A stretch of 34,993 nucleotides of DNA from contig CAYSCS010000009.1 of the NCBI GenBank assembly GCA_964429695.1, forward strand, positions 1-34,993. Reading direction: 5' to 3'. The DNA is from CAYSCS01 sp964429695 (lineage in GTDB: Bacteria > Acidobacteriota > Aminicenantia > Aminicenantales > Aminicenantaceae). Position numbers and translations under genes: made by a program. This document shows positions 24,504 to 31,956 of the stretch, piece by piece; the first letter of the stretch is position 1; every line of letters begins with the position of its first letter. The notes under the pieces were generated by a model. The model worked only from the letters and a program-made list of their open reading frames with translations. It had not been told where the DNA came from and ran no database searches.

Positions 24504-26810
24504 ATGAAAAGTTTAAAAAAAATATTAACCTTAATCTTTTTAATAAGTTCGGCTGGATTTCTTGCCCTCTCTTCTCAGGAAAATGAGGGTAAAGTTGGCG
24601 AGAGGGAAGCATTGTTTTACAAGTATCTGGAGTTTTCCCGGTTCATCAAGGGCGGTAAAGTTGAACCCCACTGGATGGCTGATGGGTCAAGCTTCTGGTA
24701 CGCAGAAGGAGACCCGGCAGAAACGGTCATTTACAAAGTAGACCCTCAAAAGAAGTCGAAAATACCCTTATTTGATAACAAACGTCTCCGCGAAGCATTA
24801 AGATGCTCTCTCGGATATGAACCTCCTTATCAAGGAATACCCTTTAAAGATTTTAGCTTCCTCGATGGCGAAAAAGCAGTGAAATTCTTTCTTGAGGAAA
24901 GAGAGTTCATTTGCTATCTTGAGAGTTATAAGATTTCCGAAGTCCCCCCTTTAGCAGCAAAGGAAAAGGAACGCTCCACAGCACGTCTTGTTCGTAAGGG
25001 TTTTTACGCCGGCGAACCAGATGAATGGGAAATTCTTTCCCCTGATGAAAAATGGTATCTTGGTGTTTCCAAGAATAATCTTTACCTTCGTTCCACATAT
25101 GATGGAAGAATAGAGCCCCTCACAGAAGATGGGGTGAAGGACTCCGAATGGAGCATCTCCGGAGCAAAATGGTCGCCACAAAGTCTTAAAGTTGCAGCAA
25201 TGAAAGTTGATACCCGCAAGGTTCTTCGTCTTCCTATCATCCACTGGTTGAAAACCACAGAAGAAGTTGAGTGGGCGCCTTACTCAAAGGCTGGGGGACC
25301 CATTCCTCAGTTCGAGCTCTTTGTGGTGGATATACTCTCGAAAAAAAAGACGAAGCTTGAAACTGGCGAGGAGTCCGACCATTATTACACCTTCATCAAT
25401 TGGTCAAATTCAGGTTCTGAAATATTCTTTGGCCGCACAGATAGAACTCACCACAGAGTGGATTTAATGTTAGCAGATTCAGAAACAGGAAAATCAAGGA
25501 TTATTTTCACCGAAATGCAGAAAACATTTGTCTTCGGAATCGACAAACCTCCTTTCGAAAAGATAAAATTCTTGAAAGACAAACAGAAATTCCTCTGGAT
25601 TTCAGAAAAAGATGGCTGGGCACACATCTATCTATATGACATCGAAGGGAATCTTATCAAAAGGTTGACAAACGGAAGTTTTCCCGTTTTAGAAATAATC
25701 GCTGTGGATGAGAAAGAAAATAAAGTCTTTTTCACAGCCCATGCAGAATCAAGAATCTACGACACACATCTTTATTGCGTGGACTTTGAGGGGAAGGGAT
25801 TAAGACGTCTCACTGAAGGTCGAGGGCAACATCAGACTCAATTTTCTCCCTCGAATGAATTCTTCATTGACACTCATTCAGACATGGCAAGAGAGCCAGT
25901 CGTGGAACTTAAAAAAGCCGAGGGAAGCTTGGTTCAGATTCTCTCTAAAGCAAACATAGATTCTGTAATTAAAGATTTGAAGTGGGTTCCTCCTGAAGAA
26001 TTCATAGTCAAAGCAGATGATGGGATCACTGACCTTTATGGAGTTCTTTTTAAGCCCCATGACTTTGACCCTCAAAAAAAATACCCGGTAATTGACTATA
26101 TCTATAACGGCCCTCAAACCACCTGGGTACCTCGAACCTTTGCTGACCCCCGTTCAATCTTACCTCAGGCACTTGCTCAGCTTGGGTTCATTACCTTTGT
26201 CGTCGATGGCCGCGGGACTCCAGAGAGGGGAAAGGCATTTCAGGATGTGGTCTACAAGAATTTCGGGAGACATGAAATCCCTGACCATGTGACCGCGCTC
26301 AAACAGCTCTCAGCCGCACGTCCTTACCTAGATTTGAAAAGAGTAGGTATCTTCGGAGGTTCATGGGGTGGATACATGACCATGAGGGCAATGTTATTGG
26401 CACCGGAGGTCTATCATGTCGGTGTGGCCATAAATCCTGTGTATGACCACTTCGACCACCCCGCAGCTGCAATAGAACCTTATATGGGATTGCCTCAAAA
26501 AAACAGAGCGGCATATGAATATAGCTCAAACTTAAATTTGGTAGAAAGACTGAAGGGGAAGCTTTTCATCATCCACAGCACTTGTGATGTGAATGCTCCT
26601 TTTTCTGCCTCAATCAAGATGGCCGAAGCCTTAATTCGTGCCAATAAGCCGTTTGACTTTCTTGTGCTCCCAGATGAAGACCATCATCCTGAGGGTGCAA
26701 GCCAGAGATACTGGATTGAAGCACTCAAAAGATATTTTACAGAGCATCTCCTTTGCAAGAAAAGATTTACTGATAAAGAAGAGAACCTAGGAGAGAAAAA
26801 AATTTATTGA
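24504..26810 (+). CDS. Exported S9 family prolyl oligopeptidase / DPP-IV-like peptidase
   Basis: 768 residues from ATG 24504, which opens directly onto a signal peptide (MKSLKKILTLIFLISSAGFL, cut near residue 27). A GTG at 24459 would add 15 polar residues and has no ribosome-binding site. The beta-propeller spans about 75-490 (KWSPQSLKVAAMKVDTRKV; WISEKDGWAHIYLYDIEGN). The hydrolase domain has the nucleophile S620 in GIFGGSWGGY, acid D695 in STCDVNAPF and H727 in PDEDHHPEG, with the DPP-IV-like 32-residue D-to-H spacing. The expected activity is release of dipeptides or acyl-residues from peptide N-termini in the periplasm. It is clearly a paralogue of the lipoprotein S9 enzyme at 9743-12217: both share PHW...FWY near the N-terminus and KADDG/KAADGxTDLYG before the catalytic domain. 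It is the third gene of the operon, only 32 nt before the next. Confidence 0.95.
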   Translation: MKSLKKILTLIFLISSAGFLALSSQENEGKVGEREALFYKYLEFSRFIKGGKVEPHWMADGSSFWYAEGDPAETVIYKVDPQKKSKIPLFDNKRLREALRCSLGYEPPYQGIPFKDFSFLDGEKAVKFFLEEREFICYLESYKISEVPPLAAKEKERSTARLVRKGFYAGEPDEWEILSPDEKWYLGVSKNNLYLRSTYDGRIEPLTEDGVKDSEWSISGAKWSPQSLKVAAMKVDTRKVLRLPIIHWLKTTEEVEWAPYSKAGGPIPQFELFVVDILSKKKTKLETGEESDHYYTFINWSNSGSEIFFGRTDRTHHRVDLMLADSETGKSRIIFTEMQKTFVFGIDKPPFEKIKFLKDKQKFLWISEKDGWAHIYLYDIEGNLIKRLTNGSFPVLEIIAVDEKENKVFFTAHAESRIYDTHLYCVDFEGKGLRRLTEGRGQHQTQFSPSNEFFIDTHSDMAREPVVELKKAEGSLVQILSKANIDSVIKDLKWVPPEEFIVKADDGITDLYGVLFKPHDFDPQKKYPVIDYIYNGPQTTWVPRTFADPRSILPQALAQLGFITFVVDGRGTPERGKAFQDVVYKNFGRHEIPDHVTALKQLSAARPYLDLKRVGIFGGSWGGYMTMRAMLLAPEVYHVGVAINPVYDHFDHPAAAIEPYMGLPQKNRAAYEYSSNLNLVERLKGKLFIIHSTCDVNAPFSASIKMAEALIRANKPFDFLVLPDEDHHPEGASQRYWIEALKRYFTEHLLCKKRFTDKEENLGEKKIY

Positions 26811-26842
26811 GGGAGGGAAATTCCTGAAAGGAGGAATACTTA

Positions 26843-28621
26843 ATGAAACGTTTTTTTTCATTCACTCTTATTTTCTTATTTTGTCTGCTCTTTTCTGAAT
26901 GGCAATGTAAGAAAGGACCGGCTGAGGTTAATCTTTCTCCTGAGGCCTGGCCGAAGGGAGAGCTTGAGAATTACCTTGAGCTCAACAAGAACATTGATCG
27001 TCCTCATCCCCTAGCATCAGGCATTAAGTGCATGATTGCAGGCACAACGGGTGCACCTGCAATCAGGGCGGGCTTTGAAGCCTTGAAACAAGGAGGGAGT
27101 GCGATTGATGCGGCTCTGACAACGGCTTTGGCCCAGATAAGTCTAGCTGCAGGATGCTGGGTGAGTTATGCAGGAATCCTGACTATGGTTTATTACGAAG
27201 CCGAGACAGGAAAGGTATATTCCATGCATGCAGGCTATTACACGGTAAAGGAAGAAAAAGAACCCCTTACTATTCCTGTTAGTGGAACGCCGAGTGGAAG
27301 AACGGCACTCGTCCCTGGGTTCATGGCAGGCGTGGAAGAGGCACATAAGCGATTCGGAAGGCTTCCTTTTGCTAAAATCTTCGAACCCGCAATCTATTTC
27401 GCAGAGAAAGGATTTATCATCTATCCTCTGCTGGGAAACATGATTCCTCAACGCAGCGATGTCCTTACCAGGCTTCCTGAGACAAAATCAATTTTTACCA
27501 AGGAAAATGGAGAACTCTATAAAGAAGGCGATCTCTTCAGGCAGCCTCAGCTTGCCGATACTCTAAGAAAAGTTGCTTCTCAAGGAGCTAATTACATGTA
27601 TAGAGGAGAATGGGCTCAAAAATTTGTCAATGCAGTGCAGAAAGAAGGGGGGAAGATGACCCTTAAAGATCTCGAAGATTACAGGGTAATCTGGAGCGAA
27701 CCCCTCCATACAGACTACAGAGGTTTTGATGTCTATGCTCTCGGGTTTCCAAGTACAGGAGGCCTGGATATAATCGAAGCCTTGAACCTCCTCGAGGTTT
27801 CTGATTTAAAGAGCATGGGCCATTATACATCCTCAGTGGATTCACTCTATTGGCTCATCCAGATTTCGCGAGCTGGAATCTTCTTCACCTTCTTCCCCCA
27901 GGAATTGTTCAAGTCTCACTTTCCTGAAATAGACTTCTCTCCCCAGTCGAGGGCAAAGAAACAAACGGCAGCACTCCTCTGGGAAAAGATGCAGAAAAGA
28001 GAATGGGCAAAGGCCCTTGAGGCAATTTTTGCCGAAATTTATAGCGGAAGTGAAAAACACTCAGATGCAGTCGTTGCTGTGGATAGGTGGGGAAATGTAG
28101 CTTCGATCTGCCATTCCATAAACACCACAAGATGGGGAACGACCGGAATTTTTGTCGATGGTATTTCTATCCCTGATTCTGCCTGCTTCCAGCAGCAATT
28201 AATCCAGAAAGTCGGCCCTGGTGTTTATCTACCTGATCCAACTAACCCCCTCATAGTTCTCAAAGGTGGGAAGCCTTTCCTTGCTTCCAGTTGTATCGGG
28301 TCAGGGTTGCATTCCACAACTCTGCAGAATCTGTTTAATATTCTTGATTTCGAGATGGATCCTAAAAAAGCCGTGGATACGACGAATTTTCTCAGCCCCT
28401 ATTGGGAAGATTTACGAAAACAGATGATTGAAGAAGGAAGTTTTTCTGAGGAATTGGTGAATGGGGTTAGAGCAAAAGGACAAGAGCTTCTCGTTGTTTC
28501 TTCCCAATCAGAGAAACGAACAGGGCTTGGCTACTGGATAGGAATCAAGATTGACCCTGATAGGGGTAGAATGGAAGCTGGTGTCTCAAGCCTCCTGAAT
28601 GGCTGTGCCATCGGGGAATAA
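26843..28621 (+). CDS. Second gamma-glutamyltransferase-like Ntn hydrolase, exported, altered active site
   Basis: 592 residues. The N-terminal hydrophobic stretch FFSFTLIFLFCLLFSEWQC is a signal peptide; C22 could be a lipid-attachment site, although the lipobox is poor. GGT features are GGSAIDAALTTALAQISLAAG (85-105), VPGFMAGVEEAHKRFGRLPF, GGLDIIEALNLLE, VAVDRWGN (411-418) and FNILDFEMDPKKAVD. The DRWGN match to Bacillus-type GGT fixes the alignment: the catalytic Thr position is S407 in KHSDAVVAVDRWGN, followed by D-A where T-H is usual. The gamma-glutamyl-binding Arg aligns with YSMHAGYY (no Arg), and the GSPGG loop reads SCIGSG. The region before S407 is also shorter and Lys-rich. It may use Ser as nucleophile on a different substrate or may have lost catalysis. 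It is last in the operon, 32 nt after the S9 gene, with AAAGGAGG before the ATG. Confidence 0.86.
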   Translation: MKRFFSFTLIFLFCLLFSEWQCKKGPAEVNLSPEAWPKGELENYLELNKNIDRPHPLASGIKCMIAGTTGAPAIRAGFEALKQGGSAIDAALTTALAQISLAAGCWVSYAGILTMVYYEAETGKVYSMHAGYYTVKEEKEPLTIPVSGTPSGRTALVPGFMAGVEEAHKRFGRLPFAKIFEPAIYFAEKGFIIYPLLGNMIPQRSDVLTRLPETKSIFTKENGELYKEGDLFRQPQLADTLRKVASQGANYMYRGEWAQKFVNAVQKEGGKMTLKDLEDYRVIWSEPLHTDYRGFDVYALGFPSTGGLDIIEALNLLEVSDLKSMGHYTSSVDSLYWLIQISRAGIFFTFFPQELFKSHFPEIDFSPQSRAKKQTAALLWEKMQKREWAKALEAIFAEIYSGSEKHSDAVVAVDRWGNVASICHSINTTRWGTTGIFVDGISIPDSACFQQQLIQKVGPGVYLPDPTNPLIVLKGGKPFLASSCIGSGLHSTTLQNLFNILDFEMDPKKAVDTTNFLSPYWEDLRKQMIEEGSFSEELVNGVRAKGQELLVVSSQSEKRTGLGYWIGIKIDPDRGRMEAGVSSLLNGCAIGE

Positions 28622-29251
28622 AGTAAAAATAATCGGGATTAAATTAAGATTTTAGTCTGCGTTGGACTTTTTGTGGGTAAATCCAGAGAATTAGTTGAGA
28701 TGTCGCAGAGAAAACATGATAATGAGGATTTCTTGCATCCTCCATGATGACCCTCATCAGAATAAACCATTCTTAACTTCCTAAAAATATCTCTTTTTAT
28801 CTTTTTTCCCTTTTTTACCCACAATAAAAAAGAAGGCATGCGATTTTATTGTAAGGAAATAATCTTAAATAAGATTCGGTGAGAAAAAGATTAACTTTTC
28901 TAAATTTCGCATCTCAAGCATAGGGCATCAGAAAAAATTTAACCAATTTCACCTTTCTATAAAGGTTTGATCTCTCAACTCTATTCCCCTAAAAAAAGGC
29001 CCTCTTCATCATTGTCTTTCTTTCTAAATTGAAGAAAAAATGAAAATAAGGTTCATCTCCGTTTGAAAGGCAAAAGATATTGAACTTCAAGCGGGAAATG
29101 AAAGATATGATCGAGACAAACATGGAAAATAGGGCCGAAAAATTAGGTTGAGAATGAGGGATGTCTCTTTTATGGACTACGATTTGTCTTAAGTTCTCCT
29201 TTTACTACCCGTGTTTTCACCACCTAATCTGAAGAAGAACCAAACTTCATT
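28622..29251. other. Convergent intergenic region with an 11-bp inverted repeat pair
   Basis: 630 nt between the convergent operon end and asnA. TTGTGGGTAAA (28671-28681) and its exact complement TTTACCCACAA (28814-28824) frame about 130 nt that also contains GAGGAT-n7-ATCCTC and TGATGA-CCC-TCATCA. A small hairpin ACCTTT-ctat-AAAGGT lies at 28951-28966. A 24-nt repeat copy (29221-29244, relative of 15951-15974) lies just past the asnA stop. No gene is convincing. Confidence 0.45.
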
Positions 29252-30289
29252 TTAGAGGAGAAAGATATTATTCCTTTGGCATTCGAGAATCATCTCTTCT
29301 GGCCAAAGGCTCGCCTGAACCTCCCCTATATGAGCCTTCTTCAAGTAAAACATACATAGCCTGCTCTGCCCGATACCTCCTCCCATTGAAAGAGGAAGCT
29401 CACCGTTGAGCAATTTCTGATGAAAGAAGAGCTTTTTCCTCTCAACAGTGCCTGTAAGTTCGAGTTGCCGCTCAAGAGTTTCCGGGTCTACACGTATTCC
29501 CATCGAGGAAAGTTCAAAAGCCTTATCAAGCAAAGAGTACCAGACAATTATATCACCATTAAGTCCGGGGCCTTTCTCTGTTGGGGTCGTCCAGTCATCA
29601 TAGTCAGGTGCCCTCCCATCGTGAGGAATACCGCTCTGCAAGGGAGCCCCTATCCCGATGATGAAAACCGCGCCTTTTTCCCTGCAAATGGCATCCTCCC
29701 TTTCAGAGGGAGTAAGATCAGGATATTTCCTTTCAAGCTCGAGAGAGTGGATGAAAGTTATTTCATCGGGAAGAACAGGTTTAATTTGAGGATAATGAGC
29801 ATAAATAAAATATTCTGTCTTGCGAATTACCTCGTATATTTTGCGCACGGTCTCCTGAAGGAAATCAAGAGTCCTTTCTTCCTCTGAAATCACCCTCTCC
29901 CAGTCCCATTGGTCTACATAAAGAGAGTGAAGATTATCCAAGCGCTCATCCGGACGAATGGCATTCATGTCAGTATAAATACCCTCTCCATGACCAATCT
30001 TTAGAGTTGCAAGGGCCAATCTCTTCCATTTTGCCAGAGATTGAACAATTTCAGCTCCCATGTTGTTCATGTTTTTTATCTTGAAAGAAATTGGTCTTTC
30101 AACTCCGGTGAGGTCGTCATTTATACCGCTCTCTGCCCTGACAAAAAGTGGCGCCGTCACCCTCCTTAAATTCAAGGCTTTGGCCAGGTTTCTCTCGAAG
30201 AAATCCTTAATCAATTTAATGGCTTTTTCTGTTTCTCCCGGATTAAGAACCGGAAAGTAATCTCTGGGAATCATCAAATTTACATCCAT
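29252..30289 (-). CDS. asnA: Aspartate-ammonia ligase (asparagine synthetase A)
   Basis: 345 residues, slightly longer than the E. coli enzyme of about 330. AsnA makes asparagine from aspartate, ammonia and ATP (giving AMP and PPi) in the cytoplasm, using a class II aminoacyl-tRNA-synthetase-like core. Family signatures run through the whole chain: GINDDLTGVERPISF (about 55-70), QSLAKWKRLAL, GEGIYTDMNAIRPDE (about 100-114), LHSLYVDQWDWE (about 120-131), FIIGIGAPLQSG with HDGRAPDYDDW, and the C-terminal motif-3-like SMGGGIGQSRLCM followed by GEVQASLWPEEM. The start ATG 30289 is supported by GGGAGGTG 5 nt upstream. Pairing an ammonia-using ligase with a peptide-degrading locus makes sense because amino-acid catabolism releases ammonia; that link is inference. 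A perfect 24-bp palindrome lies 56 nt upstream of the start and may control the gene. Confidence 0.97.
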   Translation of the reverse strand: MDVNLMIPRDYFPVLNPGETEKAIKLIKDFFERNLAKALNLRRVTAPLFVRAESGINDDLTGVERPISFKIKNMNNMGAEIVQSLAKWKRLALATLKIGHGEGIYTDMNAIRPDERLDNLHSLYVDQWDWERVISEEERTLDFLQETVRKIYEVIRKTEYFIYAHYPQIKPVLPDEITFIHSLELERKYPDLTPSEREDAICREKGAVFIIGIGAPLQSGIPHDGRAPDYDDWTTPTEKGPGLNGDIIVWYSLLDKAFELSSMGIRVDPETLERQLELTGTVERKKLFFHQKLLNGELPLSMGGGIGQSRLCMFYLKKAHIGEVQASLWPEEMILECQRNNIFLL

Positions 30290-30861
30290 GCTTCACCTCC
30301 CGTTGGGCTTTCTTTAGGGGAAATAAGGGTTAGGATGAGGTATTACTGGACGGTTCAAACCGTCCAGTTATTATTATTTTTGTGAAGCCAGAATTTTCGA
30401 GAGAAACTTGTTGCTTTCTTTAAAAACTTATCTTTTTTACTCATCCGAGAAGGTGATTATACTTCTTTTCCTTATCCTGTCAAGTGAAACCCTCACTTAG
30501 GCTAAGAGAAAAAACAAGATTTATTCGCTCCGTGTCGATACCCAGCTACGCGGAATCAGAGCTTAAGATTCTAAAGCTTGGCAGAAGTTATTACTCAAAA
30601 AAGAAGAGTCCCCTCCTTTAAAGCTTCTTGAACTCTTAATCGAATGAAGGGAGCGTCTCCAGAAATTATTGTATTTATTCCCTGATTCCTATGAATTTTA
30701 CAAGAGCGAGAGCTTATTATATGAAGGAAAGCTTTTAAGCCCCACGGAGAGGTGTCCCCTTATATTGGAGGCACTCTGGTTGTTCAGGATGAAAAGAAAG
30801 ACGATGGAGAAGGTTTGAGGACAAGGGGATTTGGAAGCGCAAGACGGCTTCAGCACTTCAT
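30290..30861. other. Intergenic region upstream of asnA
   Basis: 572 nt between asnA and the M19 gene, which read in the same direction. Apart from the palindrome at 30345-30368, I see only unremarkable sequence, with a short inverted repeat AAGTGA-n5-TCACTT at about 30482-30498. The length of the gap suggests that asnA has its own promoter. Confidence 0.5.
30345..30368. promoter_or_regulatory. Perfect 24-bp palindrome in the asnA upstream region
   Basis: The arms ACTGGACGGTT (30345-30355) and AACCGTCCAGT (30358-30368) are exact complements around a CA centre. It lies 56 nt before the asnA start codon. It could be a repressor or activator operator, or a leader RNA hairpin. On the plus strand it is followed by ATTATTATTTTT, so it could also serve as a terminator in that direction, but no rightward gene reads into it. 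Its GC-rich arms in an AT-rich gap make chance unlikely. Confidence 0.6.
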
Positions 30862-31854
30862 CTATAATATCTCTTCAAAAACGCGGAGAAAGTTCTCACC
30901 CATAATGAGGTCAATCTCTCTTGATTTATATCCTCTCCTTTTGAGTTCATCTGCAATCCTAAAAAACTCCTCATCGCCACAGCATCCTTCAACAGGCTTT
31001 ATCCATTCCACAGGAATTCTTGCTCTTTCCTTTTCCGTCATGTATTGGAGAAGGTAATCGGCAAAATCAGGCCCAAGTCCAGCGTGCTCCACACCCCCCA
31101 CTTTAACGATGTGGTCAATGTGGTCGACCAGTCTTTCAAGAGTCGGGGGTCTTACGAAAGCTCCACAAGCATTCACTCCAATTACTCCTCCCCTCTCTGC
31201 AATCGCTCTTATCTGTTCATCGCTCAGGTTTCGGGGGTGGTCGAAAAGAGCTCGACAATTGGAATGAGAAGCGATGACCGGCCCCTTTGAAAATTCCATC
31301 ACATCTAAAAATCCTGGGTCATTAAGATGAGAGACATCGATGACGATCCCAAGCTCCTGCGCCTTCTCCAGAAACCCTACTCCCACATCAGTCAAACCAC
31401 CTTCCTTACCTCTCCTTCGGGGAGAAAGAAATGAGCCATCAGCCAGATATGTCCGCAAGGCATGGGTAAACCCAAACACCCTCAATCCTAATTTGTAAAA
31501 AATGGTAAGTAGCTGGATATCTGCACCGAGAGGCTCTGCCCCTTCCATCCCCAGAATGAATCCGATTTTGCCCTTCTCAATTGCCCGTTTAATTTCTTCG
31601 AAACTCGTGCAGAGCGTTGCACTTGATGATTCTTCTATTTCTTCATAAAGCGTAGCAACAAGGTCAAGCCCTCTCCTCAATGCCAGTTCTGGAAGATACT
31701 GAATGTCACTGTAAATAGCAACCACTCTTACTGCAATCCCTCCTTTTCTCATCCTCGGGATCCAGAACTTCTCGAGAACTTCCCTCTCTCCAAGAATTCT
31801 CCTGGGGTGAATATCATTGAGGATATCAGAATGGGCATCAAAGCCTATTGACAT
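30862..31854 (-). CDS. Membrane-dipeptidase family (M19, renal dipeptidase-like) metallopeptidase
   Basis: 330 residues from ATG 31854. An adjacent GTG at 31857 is closer to the AGGAGG than is usual, while the ATG has a 7-nt spacer. Zinc ligands of the M19 amidohydrolase fold are all visible: FDAHSD (H8, D10), GMEGAEPL (bridging E104), DVSHLND (H176), ASHSNCRAL (H197) and GLGPDFAD (D263). HPRNLSDEQ carries the conserved substrate-binding Arg. Family members often have His in the GxEGGHS loop; here it is GMEGAEP. M19 enzymes hydrolyse dipeptides and often accept a D-residue at the C-terminal side, which fits the D-amino-acid theme of the deacylase and serine hydrolase genes. There is no signal peptide, so cytoplasmic action on imported dipeptides is expected. 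It lies 102 nt downstream of the CocE-like gene on the same strand and may be co-transcribed with it. Confidence 0.93.
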   Translation of the reverse strand: MSIGFDAHSDILNDIHPRRILGEREVLEKFWIPRMRKGGIAVRVVAIYSDIQYLPELALRRGLDLVATLYEEIEESSSATLCTSFEEIKRAIEKGKIGFILGMEGAEPLGADIQLLTIFYKLGLRVFGFTHALRTYLADGSFLSPRRRGKEGGLTDVGVGFLEKAQELGIVIDVSHLNDPGFLDVMEFSKGPVIASHSNCRALFDHPRNLSDEQIRAIAERGGVIGVNACGAFVRPPTLERLVDHIDHIVKVGGVEHAGLGPDFADYLLQYMTEKERARIPVEWIKPVEGCCGDEEFFRIADELKRRGYKSREIDLIMGENFLRVFEEIL

Positions 31855-31956
31855 CACAAATCCTCCTCTTCGAGGTTGATTTTAAAGATTAGAGCTCGAA
31901 GAAGAAATTCACTTAATCAATTTTTATTTCTTATTCCTCATCTAATTTTAATCATC

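Noticed and set aside
28639..28839. A 66-codon minus-strand frame in the gap before asnA
   Set aside because: No ribosome-binding site or recognisable motif; the region is better described by its inverted repeats.
29420..29887. A 155-codon frame antisense to asnA
   Set aside because: The opposite strand encodes a full-length, highly conserved asnA; the antisense product looks random.
30345..30368. GGTTCAAAC in the palindrome resembles a tRNA T-loop
   Set aside because: The flanking bases do not give an acceptor, D or anticodon arm, and the stem geometry is that of a simple palindrome.
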